Part shown: positions 33,180-43,728 of the stretch, one piece after another
How the letters are laid out: each line of letters starts with the position of its first letter
Numbering within the stretch: the first letter of the stretch is position 1
Origin: Pseudo-nitzschia pungens
Taxonomy: Eukaryota > Bacillariophyta > Bacillariophyceae > Bacillariales > Bacillariaceae
Assembly (NCBI GenBank): GCA_037355855.1
Contig: CM074767.1
Coordinates: 1,860,001 to 1,924,000 of the forward strand
Reading direction: 5' to 3'
DNA length: 64,000 nucleotides
Position numbers and translations under genes: made by a program
Notes under the pieces: generated by a model
Seen by the model: the letters and a program-made list of their open reading frames with translations, nothing else
What the model was told of the DNA's origin: nothing
The model's database searches: none

Positions 33180-35776
33180 ATGCAACAGCTGGACGAGATC
33201 ATCGGTGGCAGCTCTGCCGATGCGTCCGCGAAGTTCAAGAGGATGTCCCTCGCGGTCGATGCCGCCGATGAAACACAAATATCATCCCAGAGGGCTCCCA
33301 CCCCAACGCTACTGGTGGGAAGCCACTCCGCCACGAGCAGCAGTGACACCCGAACAACTTGTTTCAACAACCGTCGGTTGCGCGGAAGTGCCATGGTATC
33401 CGCGCGGGATTGCTTCGATCCGGTGAGCAGCAACGGCAGCAGCAGCAGAATCAGCAGCAGCAACAACGATGGGACTGAAAGTCTCCAAGCCAATGCCAAA
33501 GCGGTGGCGGAGCTGTTTGGGAGCGCGTACGACGACGACGACGACGACAACGACAACAACGACAACGATACCGATAAGAACGACAACGATAACATCAATA
33601 ACGACAACGAGAAAAACGACAGCGACGACAACGACGACGACGACGTTTGCCATCCATGCGAAGAAGGAATGGACAAACACACCAGAGACGACACCACAGA
33701 CGACAAAATCAGCGGGTTGAATTCCAGCATTAGAGAATTTTCAATGAGGCGGCTTCGACCCACGAAAGAACTACTGCGACGACGACTCCGGAAATTCGAT
33801 TCGATGTTTTTCAGAGACAATCCGATCAGCAGGGTCCCGAGATTCAATCCCGAAGGTGAGTGCGCGAGAGAATGCAAGTTGACCGACCTTTTTCGCGGTA
33901 GAATCGATCGCCTCGGTCCCCTTTTCGATTGGGTTTTTTGAGAGAATACAACATCGATCGGCATGCTTTTGGTCAGGAATGAATCATCCCGGTTGTGGGA
34001 TTGTATTGACCCGATCATGTCTCGAACTGCGATTGATTCTTCGAGACGTTTGCGGCTTGCTCATTGGCATTGTCCTCGTTCCGGACTACTGTATTTTTCA
34101 TCCTGTTGTATTAATGTTTCTTGGAACATGGTTTTGAAATCAAACCCAAAAAATTCACAGAGCTCGACCTGGGAGAGCATCTCGGATCAGGCAACTACGG
34201 TGACGTTTATGAAATCGAATCCCTCGCTATGAAGCCAAATCGCATTTCTAATTTGACAATAATCTTGGAGAAGGATCAGAGTGATTTTCATTTCATTGGC
34301 GAAGAAGATGATGAAGAGAGTCAACCCGAGGATGGAGACGATGATGGACCCTTGACCGCATCCTTGACGCTACCAATACCCGACGATTTGCTTGTGGGCG
34401 GGGGCGACCTCGATCATTACCTTCGAAGGCGATACGCATTGGTCCAAGAGCAGGAAAACGATGAGATTCCCTCTGCAATCTTGGACGAAAATACAAATCA
34501 CTCCAACAAAAACAACTGTCATGACAACAGCGAACAAAAGGAGTGTTGTCATCAACAGTTTATAGACGACAACAATGGCAGTGACGAAAGTGGAGATAGC
34601 AGTGGAGTAATGCCAGGCCCGAAGCCTAACCGAAGGAGTGCATTGAATCTCAAGGACAGAAAGGCCCAGATGGTCAAGCGACAGATGAGCTCCAAAAACC
34701 TTGAACGTTATGCTGTGAAGGTGGTGCGAGACGATATCGCCTCGGAGCGAAAGAAACGGTTGGCGACGGCCGATATCATCACGGAAGCTAGGATACTAGC
34801 CGCGCTCTCGCATCCCAGCATTATTCGTCTGCGAGGCATCATGGGGTACGCCGAGCTTCCCGGAAAGTACGGAATCATCATCGACAAACTCGAGTCGACG
34901 CTTCACAAGGAAATCAGCAAATGGGCCGAGGTTGCATCGAAGCAAAAAATTGATCTGAACTGCCCCCAACGTGCGTCATTGTTTGAGTCCGTGCCGCCAT
35001 GGATGCTCATTCGGCAAGAGTCCAAGTTGAAACGAAGGATGCATATTGAAAGAGCCAGATTTTTTTTGGACCGACTCAAAGCCGCGAGCGGCGTGGCACA
35101 AGCCATGAAATATCTGCACGAGAAAAAGATCGTTTTTCGGGATTTGAAACCCGAAAACGTCGGTGTTTCCAAGGGCACCTATGTTTTGTTTGATTTTGGA
35201 TTGTCTCGTTACCTGACGGACGATGATCGTGTTGCGGGGAATAGAGACGATCAATACTATGCTACCGGTTTGACTGGAAGCCGCATCTTTATGGCACCTG
35301 AGGTGGCCCGAAAGATGCCATATGGATTTTCTGCTGATGTTTTTTCCTTTGCCATTCTGTTCTGGGAAGTCATGAGCTTGCAAGAAGTTTTCCCTTCGAT
35401 GAACGTGAGCAAACACTTCCGTTGTGTGATTATCAAGGGCCGCCGTCCGGCCTCCATCGCAAATCTCTTGACCCAGGAGCTTAACGATATGATGAAGGAC
35501 TCGTGGGCAGCTAATCCACTCAAGCGGCCATCATTTGACTCCATTTGCCAAACTCTGACCTGCATTGTTCGAGAAGTCGAATTGAGCATTCGGCAGAAAA
35601 CTTCGTCTTTGCCCAATTTTCAATCTATAATTGGAAGCAGCTTAGAAGGCTTCAAGCCGAGAAGGCTCGGCGATTCCGGCTCCATTGCATACAACTGCGA
35701 CAGCGGGGACGAGAAATGCACAAACAACAAGTTACTGTCTCCACGCAGTATTTTCCGAAAAATGAAAGCACGATAG
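33180..35776 (+). CDS. protein kinase with acidic insert in the N-lobe (two exons)
   Basis: Exons 33180..33855 and 34161..35776 join in frame (G + AG makes Glu226) to give 763 aa. Exon 1 encodes a low-complexity N-terminus with an Asp/Asn run and an Arg-rich segment. Exon 2 gives the kinase domain: Gly loop G234-S-G-N-Y-G-D-V-Y, then an Asp/Glu/Asn-rich insert of about 165 residues, the catalytic Lys412 in Y-A-V-K-V-V, the helix-C Glu434, the catalytic loop F-R-D-L-K-P-E-N (Asp553), D-F-G (Asp570) and M-A-P-E (Glu606). All residues needed for catalysis are present, though the usual H of HRD is F. The layout and F-A-I-L-F-W-E-V-M suggest a tyrosine-kinase-like (TKL) Ser/Thr kinase. The substrate is unknown. 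Confidence 0.88.
33856..34160 (+). other. intron of the kinase gene
   Basis: 305 bp with donor GTGAGT and acceptor ATTCACAG. Removing it joins the N-P-E end of exon 1 to E-L-D-L-G-E-H-L-G-S-G, the normal lead-in to a kinase Gly loop, and restores one frame. Without splicing, exon 1 meets a stop at 33941. Confidence 0.8.
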
Positions 35777-35999
35777 AGTTGCGAGTTACAAATTCCCTCT
35801 TCACTGAATTCACTCCCCACAAACAACGAGTTCTTGTCGAAAAACATAATCCAGCCCACAGCCGAGAAGGCTGCTTTGGGTGTATTAGTAGAATGTGTTT
35901 GATAAAATTTGGAAAGCCATGAACTATCTGCAGCCATACTTTTTGGCAAACTAATATAATTAGATCCATTCTTCGGCACCAAGAAACATCCGTCAGAAA

Positions 36000-38900
36000 C
36001 TACAACTCTTCACTGGCGAGGTGCGATGCCCACGGTGGAAGATCCACCTTCATATGAACCATAACCGGTGGCGGCGCTTCTCCCTCGAAATTCTTCCTTG
36101 GCACGGTGCTAGTGGTGCGCCCCAGCGCGAGTGCGTAGCGGTACGCGTGCAAACAGATCGCATGCCCACCCTGCAACAACTGGGATGGATGAAAGGTCCC
36201 GGAAGGTCCCTTTCCGGGGTTGCGCATCGGGCACACCTCCCTGGCAGCGAAGGCCTGGGCCTCCGTTACACCCGACGACGACAAGTGCGCAGCAGGAGCT
36301 GCAGGCGACGAATCCGCGTCGAGGTTGTCCCGCAAACGCTGAATGCCGGCCAGCGGGTCGATCGCGAACGATCCGAGTCCATGGCTACCGGTGTTCTTCC
36401 CACCGTATTGGACATCGTCGACAATGGAATGACCCAGCCACTCGAGATGGACACGCAACTGATGACTTCGGCCCGTGACCAGAACGCACGACAGAATCGA
36501 CGTGTCGTTTTGTGCATCGTAGGATAGCAGCCGGAATTGGCTCGTCGAGGCCTTTCCGTTGGGGGTGATTCTGCGGATTCCGTTGAGAGGATCCACCGTC
36601 TCGATGGGTGCGTCGACCTGCAGGAATGTCGTGCCCACGGCGCTCGCGGAACCATTTCCATCCGTTTGGGTGGTTTCCTTGGTGATCCACTTCCATCGTG
36701 CCAAGTCTTTCTCTTCGGAGGGAGACGGGAGGGACGAGGCAGAATCGTCCGCATCGCTGACCGGGAACCGGCCCGCAACCTTGGCCAAGTATTCTTTTCG
36801 GAGGCAGGACCGATCCGCGATAGTGGTCTGGACCAGGCGAGCGACCCTGGGGTTGGCGCAACAAATGGTCATTCCGCTGGTGACACGATCGATGCGATGA
36901 CACGGGATGAGGGTTTTCGGGGGCAATCCTTCCTGTGCTTCCACCATGATCGTTAGTGAATTCGACAAGTACGGACCCGCTGGATGCACGGGAACCGTGG
37001 ATGGTTTGTTGCACACGTACAAATTGCAGTCATCGCCGGTTATTTCGTCGTCGGCATCGTTGAAACATTCCTTCGGAATGGGAATCCTTTGTACATGTAT
37101 TCTTTCGTTTGGAAGATGGATGGGTGGTTCGTGCCAATCGACGATGCGATCGATCACGTCCATGTTCTTGAGTTTGTAGGAATTCGCGTCGTCCATGCTC
37201 GGTACCGGCTCGCCGTTGACCCGAATCAATCTCTTCTCGAACAAAATTCGCAGAATGTCATCGAGTTCGGTTTCGGGGTCGCAAGCTGGCGGAGAGGGTT
37301 CCTGCGGACGGAACGAGTTGGGAAATTCCGTTCGCAAGACCGCAAGCAGGGATTTCCCGCACCACTTTCCCTTGGTGGTGGTTTCCAAGACCCGAACGCA
37401 CGGCTTGGGTACCCGCAGCCCCGTTTTGGGATCTCGGCCGGCGCTAGGTCCGAGGGTCAATCCCGAAGCGATCCATTCCTCGATCTGTTTGCTTTTTTGC
37501 AATTCTTTGCGTTCCTTCAATAGCTTGTTCTGGTTATTTTTGTTGGACCGCTTGGTCGGGGGTATCGTCTTTGAGTGAGACGAATCCTGTGCGTTGGTTT
37601 GCTGCTGTCGTTGTTGCTTTGCCTCTTCTTCTCGTTCCAGTATGCGCTTGCGTTTCAACCCGTGATATCCCCAGCACTTTCCGGAGCAGCCGACCTGTCC
37701 GCAGTTTCGGCACTTCCATTCCATGTTGGCATCGGCCTCTCCGCGAGCGCGGTCTCCCCCCCCTTCTGCTTCGAGTCTGTCCCGGAGCTTGGCGCACTGC
37801 TTCGTGAGGGTTTTGCGGCGCTGCTTGAACTTTTTCCCGACGGCGATCTCCCTGGCCAGGAGTTGGAGCTGTTCGAGCTGCCGCGAGAGTTCTTCCGATG
37901 AAAAGCCCTCCAGGTTGGTAAAATAGCAGTCTTCCAGGTGGCGATGGGCCTCGCAATGGTATTCGCGTCGACGGCATTGCTGTTGTTGTTGTCGTTGCTC
38001 TTGCTGCTCGGAGGCTGCGTGGGGCTGGTGTTGACACCTTGGGCAGACCAGGATCGGTTCCTTGCACACGGTACAAACGCAATGCGGATCAAACGAGTCG
38101 TAGGGAGCCTTGCAATACCGGCACGCTCCAACGGTGGCGGTCGCTGCGGATGGGAGGCCGGTTTCGTCGTGGGTTGCCGCTGTCGTTGCACTTGCCGTTG
38201 CCGCCACCTCCGAGGCCGGTCCGTGAGCCCCCCGTCCGTCAAAGACAAAGTTCTTTCCCCTCCAGAGCGACGACGACGATGGCTGGGAGCCAGATTCCTT
38301 CGCCGCCTCCGCCGAGTTGCCAAAGGCCTCCAGGTATTTGTGGATCCCTCCCCGCAGGTGAAGGACCTCCTTGACGGACGATCCCATGGCCTGGCGGACG
38401 TAGGCCGAGGCCTTTTCGCACCGGATCCCACCGGTGCAGTACATGAGCACCGACTTGTTGCGGAGCTTGTGCTTGTGGTCGTCGACCCACTTGGGGAATT
38501 GGTTGAAGGTGGTCGTTTGCGGATCGATCGCGCCCTCGAAGTTGCCGATGGCACACTTCCTTGGTGTTGCGGCAATCGATGAGGATCGTGTCGCTTTCGC
38601 CTTTGTCGTCGTCGTCGTCTTTGCCGTCTCTGGTTTTGATCGCCCGCTCGGACAGGCGCTCGTGCCATTCCTGCGGCGTGAGGTATCCCTTGTGGAGCTC
38701 GTCGATGGGGATGGAGGAGAGGACCCCGCCGGTTCCGATGAGTTCCTTGACGATCTTGATGTTGAGATCGGGAAACAACGCCTCGGGGTTCGGATTGCTT
38801 TCCGCCGCGCCGCTCCCGGCATCGTCCACCTCGCTCCACTTGAATTCGGATTCGCTCATTTCCACGGGAGGGCAGTCCGCCGCCCGATAGAATCCGAGGC

Positions 38901-39279
38901 AGTCGTTTCGAAACGCGGCCAGTGCCCGTTCCCGTTGCTCGACGGATGCCGGGGCGACGATCTCCCCCTTCGCTCCCGCCTCGGTAAAGGCCCGAACAAA
39001 GACCTCCAGATCGGAGCGGGTCCCGCCGAGGGTTCCGTTGATCCCTTCCGATCGGTGCTGGGAGCATCCCACCAGGATTCGTCCCTTGAGGGAGAGGGCA
39101 TCGCAGAATCGCTCGAGGGCTCCCCGGTACAATTCGACCACGGAGGGATCATCGCTCAACGGATGGTACTTGTAAAACAAAATGATCCCGTGGGAGGCGG
39201 TGGAAGAAGTTCCTTCCGGTGTTGTTGTTGTTGTTGTTGTTGTCAGTGGTGTTGCTGCCATTTCGGAATCCCCGGCCAT
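36000..39279 (-). CDS. TrhO-like rhodanese fused to RluA-type pseudouridine synthase (one frameshift)
   Basis: The start is the ATG at 39279 (M-A-G-D-S-E-M). Part 1 (39279 to about 38300) is a UPF0176/TrhO protein: an N-terminal F-Y-K-Y-H-P-L domain with G-I-N-G-T-L-G-G, then a rhodanese domain with T-I-L-I-D-C-R-N and the active-site loop M-Y-C-T-G-G-I-R-C-E-K-A. Bacterial TrhO hydroxylates U34 of tRNA. Part 2 is a Cys-rich zinc segment (C-x2-C pairs about 38120-37930 and C-R-N-C-G-Q-V-G-C near 37700). Part 3 (about 37280-36350) is a pseudouridine synthase with the catalytic C-H-R-I-D-R and the T-G-R-S-H-Q-L-R-V-H-L block. The frame shifts once near 38,555 between N-T-K-E and A-I-G-N-F-E-G. 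Both sides are otherwise clean, so this is a recent lesion or an assembly indel. Confidence 0.8.
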
Positions 39280-39327
39280 GATTGTCGAATGTGTGTCCCG
39301 AGTTTTGGTGGGAGAAGTACCGTACAC

Positions 39328-40263
39328 TTGTTGGTCTGTCGGATGAAGGACGATAGGAACGTTTGCAGTTCGAAACGAAACCGATTTTCGCCGGTTGATT
39401 CGTTCCTTCCTCTCTATCCCAACTTGATTAAGATGACGAGCCCCGTCGACGAAGAGATCAGTAACTTACCGTACCAAACAATTTGAAATTGTCGTACTGT
39501 ATCGGATTTACTACGAGTAAGTTACTCATTCATTGATCATTGTGAAAGTCGCGGAACAAAAAAAAAAAGACACGAAACATTTTGAGGATGAATCTCAAAT
39601 CTCGACAGTCTGCCGAGTTTTTCGTTTTTCTGCGACATGATACACTGCAGCGTTGATGGTTCGTTGAAGGTTGGAGACAGACGGGTTGGAGATGCATGGC
39701 TAGGAGGAGTTCACACCTCTTTTACTTCGGGGGCAATACTGCTTGAAAAGGGGAAGGTTGGTTCCGTATCCACGACTCGATACGCACGTCTCGGAAACCG
39801 GGACACTGACGGTGATGGAAAACGCACGTTTCTGAATCAGAGAAGGATTCAGACACACATCATCATTGTGACTACGAGTAAGTTAGTGACTTGTAAAGTT
39901 TGTGCATGTGAAGTCTGTGGTACCGGTACCTACTCCTACGTACGGTATGCACTACGAAGTACGGAGTAAGTACTGTATCCTTGGCGGCCATCAACAACAC
40001 CTACGAGTAAGCCTTACGCATGGTGCATACGATTTTGGTAATTATTCCGTCTCCGCCGCATCTCGAATCGTTGAAGAAACGGCCTTCCTTGATCGAACCC
40101 GGTGGTGTCGTTCCTGTACGATTCTCAACCGCACCGGTCTGCTGATTGACGCGTAAGTGTTCCGTATCACAATCTTTTGCTAGTCGGTCCAAGCATCGTT
40201 CCGTCTCATCTCACCCCGATCTCTTGCAACCCCACCCGATAAATTCCGATCCATTCTTTCACC
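39328..40263. other. divergent intergenic region
   Basis: This region separates the minus-strand TrhO/PUS gene from the plus-strand epimerase gene and must contain both promoters. It has a poly-A run near 39560 and GTAC-rich words at 39,920-40,010. No gene is supported. Confidence 0.5.
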
Positions 40264-41520
40264 ATGATTTTCGGTAGAACCGCAATGATCTTCCTCTCCT
40301 CCGTCGCGGCCCTCCGGTATTCGTCGCTGCGATCCGCCGGCAGATTCACAGTCTCGGCCTTTTCGTCTTCCCCGATCGCCGCCCCGCGATCCGCCGCCAC
40401 CAGCTCCTCCGCCCTGCGGGTTTCCTTCCTGGAAGATTTGACCCGCGGTTTCTCGAGCATGGCCGGGGGTGCGTCGGCCAAGTCCAAGTACTACACCGTC
40501 GGAATCACCGGAGCCAGCGGTCTGATCGGAACCGCCTTCCAGAACGAGTTGCAAAAGGCAGGAACCACCGTCAACGGCAAGCCCGTCCGCATCGTTGCCT
40601 TCCGCCGGGGCGACGAGGCCGAATCCGTGGACGCCGAATCCCTCAGCGACGAGGCCTTTGGAAGCAGCAAGTCGGTCGCCTGGAACCCGTCCGGCGGCGA
40701 AAACTCCGTCGACGAGACCGTCCTCAAGAGCCTCGACGCCCTCGTCCACCTGAGCGGGGAAAACATTTCCACCGGCGAGGGAATCCTCGCCCCCCTCGGA
40801 ATCCGGCCCTGGACCGACTCCAAGAAGCGGGAGATCCTCGACTCGCGCACCGTCACCACGGCGGCCCTGGCCTCCGCCCTGGCCCGCTCCGGAAACAAAA
40901 ACTGCGATCTGCTGGTTGCCAGCGGTGTCGGCGTCTACGGCCCCGACTTTGTCGGTCCCGGCGCCGCCCCCGCCGCCGACGAGTCGGCCGACGTCTCCTC
41001 CACCGCCGGATTTTTGGCGGAGGTATCCCGGGTGTGGGAGGCCGCCTCGGCGGACGCCAAGAAGGCCGGAAACCGCGTCGTCCAGATGCGCAACGGCGTG
41101 GCCCTCTCGACCAAGGGAGGGGCTCTCGCCAAGCTCTACCCCATTTTCTTTTTGGGCGGTGGCGGCATCGTCGGCAGCGGCGAGCAGTACTTTCCCTTCG
41201 TCTCCAACCGGGACATGGCCCGGGCCATGGTGCACCTGCTGGAAACCAGGTCCGTTTCCGGTCCTGTCAACCTCTGCGCGCCCGAACCGGCCACCAACGC
41301 CGACTTTACCAACGCCATGGGATCGGTTCTGAAGCGACCGACGCTCCTCCCCTTCCCGGGATTTGCCGTCTCGCTGCTCTTTGGGGAAATGGGAGAAGAA
41401 GTCTTGCTGGGGGGAACCAAGGCGGCGCCCAAGAAATTGCTGGACAGCGGATTCCGATTCCTCCACCCGACCGTCGAGGACGCGGTCCGATCCGCCGTCG
41501 AAGAGGAAACCGAGATCTAG
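40264..41520 (+). CDS. organelle-targeted SDR39U1/YfcH-family epimerase-like protein
   Basis: 418 aa from an ATG in a CACCATGAT context. After a Ser/Ala/Arg-rich presequence of about 70 residues comes a nucleotide-binding Rossmann motif G-I-T-G-A-S-G-L-I-G. Further blocks match the TIGR01777 branch of the short-chain dehydrogenase superfamily: A-L-V-H-L-S-G-E-N-I, the L-V-A-S-G-V-G-V-Y-G substrate segment, R-N-G-V-A-L-S, G-S-G-E-Q-Y-F-P-F-V and the C-terminal G-F-R-F-L-H-P-T. The fold would bind NADP(H), but the substrate is unknown. Plant and cyanobacterial homologues are linked to plastid division. The presequence contains V-S-A-F, reminiscent of the diatom plastid A-S-A-F motif, but its signal peptide is weak, so mitochondrion is also possible. 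Confidence 0.88.
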   Translation: MIFGRTAMIFLSSVAALRYSSLRSAGRFTVSAFSSSPIAAPRSAATSSSALRVSFLEDLTRGFSSMAGGASAKSKYYTVGITGASGLIGTAFQNELQKAGTTVNGKPVRIVAFRRGDEAESVDAESLSDEAFGSSKSVAWNPSGGENSVDETVLKSLDALVHLSGENISTGEGILAPLGIRPWTDSKKREILDSRTVTTAALASALARSGNKNCDLLVASGVGVYGPDFVGPGAAPAADESADVSSTAGFLAEVSRVWEAASADAKKAGNRVVQMRNGVALSTKGGALAKLYPIFFLGGGGIVGSGEQYFPFVSNRDMARAMVHLLETRSVSGPVNLCAPEPATNADFTNAMGSVLKRPTLLPFPGFAVSLLFGEMGEEVLLGGTKAAPKKLLDSGFRFLHPTVEDAVRSAVEEETEI

Positions 41521-41924
41521 GTGCCGGTGTTGCGGAACAAGGAAACGAGACCGATCGAGACTTCTTTTGCTTCGTGGCAAACGGGAGTGGCTCCGGGATA
41601 CGGTACACAACCGGATGGCCAAAACTACGGTAATCATTGTAAACTACTTTTTTCCCACGTCCATCTGTAATCTGGGTTCTACTCATAGTAAAATTATTTT
41701 TAAGTTGTTATGCAATATATATCAAAATTATGGATTGTGTGCAACGGCTCACAGGAGTTGTGAAACGTACAGTTTGATTCGCGGCTTCTCAAGTCATAGG
41801 AACAACTAGTCCGTGAATTACTGGGATCTGGTATGGACGTCGGAATAACAACGGTCGAAGATGAAAATAAGCTGGGAAAAAACTCCATTCTTTAACCAAA
41901 GAATTCATTTCATTTCATTCCAAT

Positions 41925-42803
41925 TTATTCGATGCATCTTCTTTGCCACTTGCGGTGACGGGAAATCCTCCCGAATTTCTTCAACCTGTCCTTGGTCTTC
42001 CGTCCAAGACGACGAATGATACCGGGACGAGACTTACACGGGTGGACCTGACGGTCCGTCATTTGGAGCTCCGATCCGTCGGCTGCGTGTACCACGCTTT
42101 GGACGACCGGTGGCGGAGGCGGAGATGGCGGAAGGGCTATCACGTCCAGTTGTTTCTTTACTTTCCGGCTGGGTTTCTTGAAGGTGACTCCTTTCAAAAA
42201 CTCGGGCAACGAGTCGTCGTCGTCGTCGTCGCTTTCGATTTTTTCCTCGTTCCTGCTGTTGCGATGGCGATGGTGAGTCGAAGCGGTGTGGTTTTGAGTG
42301 GTGACCGGCGTTTTCGAGAACGGCCACGTAGCCGATTGAAACGACCGAGGATGGGGCTCCTCGCCTCTGGCAACGGACGAAGACAAGGCAGGCATGGTGG
42401 TCGTGGAGGGAGTGGTGCTCGCGACTGTATCGGCGCAATCGAAATCGTCGTCGTTGCCGAGGATCGTTCCGGCTTCTTCGGAGGACCAGGTCCGCGTGCG
42501 ACGAAACAAGGCGTCGACCTTGCGGGTCAGGTCTTCGGCAGTGTCGTAGGAAATCCATCGCTGTCTCCGCCGCATGCCAAACCTTCTGGCGCCGGAAGGA
42601 GCACCATCCCACCCTTGTTGGTGGGGAGTCTTGTGGAAGTCAACGGAAAAGTCCTCGATCGAAAAGACTACCGCCTCAATGCCCTGTTGTTGGTGCTGAA
42701 TCGTCGATTCTTTGGCGGAAGGAATCATTTCAGTAGTTCTAGCCCGTCTTGCACGGTGTGGACTCTGTCTTGGAGGTCGAGTGGTGCTTCGTTTTGGAAT
42801 CAT
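41925..42803 (-). CDS. hypothetical low-complexity basic protein
   Basis: 292 aa from an ATG at 42803. No family is recognised. The N-terminus is Arg/Ser/Pro-rich. The middle has R-M-R-R-R-Q-R-W-I-S-Y, resembling short R-x-S-Y motifs in diatom-specific proteins. An Asp run lies near residues 192-197, followed by S-L-P-E-F-L-K-G-V-T-F. A Pro run and a strongly basic C-terminus follow, possibly a nuclear signal. The opposite strand is open over the same span; I prefer the minus strand because its acidic, basic and proline stretches are organised. It is convergent with the epimerase gene, 400 bp away. Confidence 0.45.
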   Translation of the reverse strand: MIPKRSTTRPPRQSPHRARRARTTEMIPSAKESTIQHQQQGIEAVVFSIEDFSVDFHKTPHQQGWDGAPSGARRFGMRRRQRWISYDTAEDLTRKVDALFRRTRTWSSEEAGTILGNDDDFDCADTVASTTPSTTTMPALSSSVARGEEPHPRSFQSATWPFSKTPVTTQNHTASTHHRHRNSRNEEKIESDDDDDDSLPEFLKGVTFKKPSRKVKKQLDVIALPPSPPPPPVVQSVVHAADGSELQMTDRQVHPCKSRPGIIRRLGRKTKDRLKKFGRISRHRKWQRRCIE

Positions 42804-43540
42804 CTTGTTTCATGTCTTGCTTGTACTGGAAAGAAAACATGGAAACATTGATTTTTTGAGAGTCTGAGAATTTGTGGAGGTTTTGAAAGTTGTTTCCAAC
42901 CTCGCTGTGATACGGTCGCGTTTTGCTTCACTATCCTTCCATACTTGAACTAGAGGAGAAAAGGAGAAAGAAACTACCGGTAATTACCAATAATTCATTT
43001 TCTGAAGAAGAAAGTGATGGAATCATCATATCTTTACGATAATTTCACTATTTGCGACTTAAGTCGTGCGGATAGATGCGATAAAAATTGTACTACACAT
43101 CGATAACATAGAAGACCAAACAATAATAGAACTCCGAACAAAAGCATGTCACATAGAATCGCCGGCCAGGAGGAACGACGTACGTTGCACGAAAACCAGG
43201 TAATACAGCAGTTGAAAACAACAAGTAGGAATGAACTAACGTTGCAAGTCGTGTTGTGTCCAGTGTGTGACTGCGACCGTCCAACCGACAAATCGAATAC
43301 CTTCCGTTCAAAAGAGCATGTCGGCTCTGATCGCCAAACCGTTTTCACGACCAAAGCACGAATGAGCGAACAGAGCACTTCCAAATACGCAAAGACAAAA
43401 GAAGGCGTAACAGGTAACAGCTAAGCTTAAGGTTTACGTGTACGTAGGAAAAAATAATTGACGCACCTCACCGCGACCGTATGAGCAACAATAAACACAA
43501 AAGATTGTTTTTAAAAGTAAATTTCGATCTATGGGGCAAC
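42804..43540. other. intergenic region before the tRNA locus
   Basis: No supported gene. The last 60 bp before the tRNA (43,490-43,540) are AT-rich and would hold any external Pol III upstream elements. Confidence 0.5.
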
Positions 43541-43623
43541 GCATTTGTGCCCGAGCTGGTCTAAGGGGTTCGACTCAAGTTCGAATATATTCGTATGCGC
43601 GGGTTCGAATCCCGTCGAATGCA
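43541..43623 (+). tRNA. tRNA-Leu(CAA), no intron
   Basis: 83 nt, type II tRNA. The acceptor stem GCATTTG (43541-43547) pairs with CGAATGC (43616-43622), with one G-U, and discriminator A follows. The D arm is CCC...GGG with the box-A-like TGGTCTAAGGGG. The anticodon stem is TTCGA/TCGAA with loop CTCAAGT and anticodon CAA. A long variable arm of 13 nt, typical of tRNA-Leu, comes next. The T arm is GCGGG-TTCGAAT-CCCGT, which includes box B GGTTCGAATCC. No intron is needed for the fold. No T-run terminator follows before the next tRNA. Confidence 0.93.
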
Positions 43624-43650
43624 CGGCAGTCAAACTGCTGACCTCAACCT

Positions 43651-43728
43651 TCGAATGGTCACGTGTTCGATTCACGTCGGGTGCTCTGTAGGCACCTGTA
43701 GCTCAGAGGCAGAGCGTTCGATTGCAGA
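43651..43728 (+). tRNA. circularly permuted tRNA-Cys(GCA): 3' half upstream of 5' half
   Basis: The 3' half comes first (43651..43685): TCGAA (anticodon stem, 3' side), TGGTC (variable loop), ACGTG-TTCGATT-CACGT (T arm), CGGGTGC (acceptor, 3' side) and T (discriminator). A 6-bp linker CTGTAG follows (43686..43691). The 5' half is 43692..43728: GCACCTG (acceptor, 5' side), TA, GCTC-AGAGGCA-GAGC (D arm), G, TTCGA (anticodon stem, 5' side), and TTGCAGA with anticodon GCA at 43724..43726. Rejoining 5' half to 3' half gives a 72-nt cloverleaf in which all four stems pair fully (one G-U in the acceptor). U73 is the universal tRNA-Cys discriminator. The loop T-T-G-C-A-G-A resembles plant tRNA-Cys. 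Neither half alone has a complementary partner elsewhere nearby. Maturation would need splicing at the anticodon loop and removal of the linker, as in red and green algal permuted tRNAs. Confidence 0.85.

Noticed and set aside
37655..39067. 470-codon minus-strand frame overlapping the TrhO/PUS gene
   Set aside because: It is the third frame of the same strand, Arg/Ser/Pro-rich, and without the family motifs found in the adjacent frames.
38434..39486. 350-codon plus-strand frame opposite the TrhO domain
   Set aside because: Antisense to recognised rhodanese/TrhO motifs; low-complexity Val/Cys runs come from codon repeats.
41943..42851. 302-codon plus-strand frame opposite the hypothetical protein at 41925..42803
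   Set aside because: Composition shows no organised segments and many Val/Arg runs from antisense low-complexity codons; the minus strand is preferred, with low confidence.
43621..43685. A second ordinary tRNA directly after tRNA-Leu
   Set aside because: The upstream 30 nt form a simple hairpin and contain no D arm or box A; the 3' half only pairs with the downstream 5' half, which led to the permuted interpretation.
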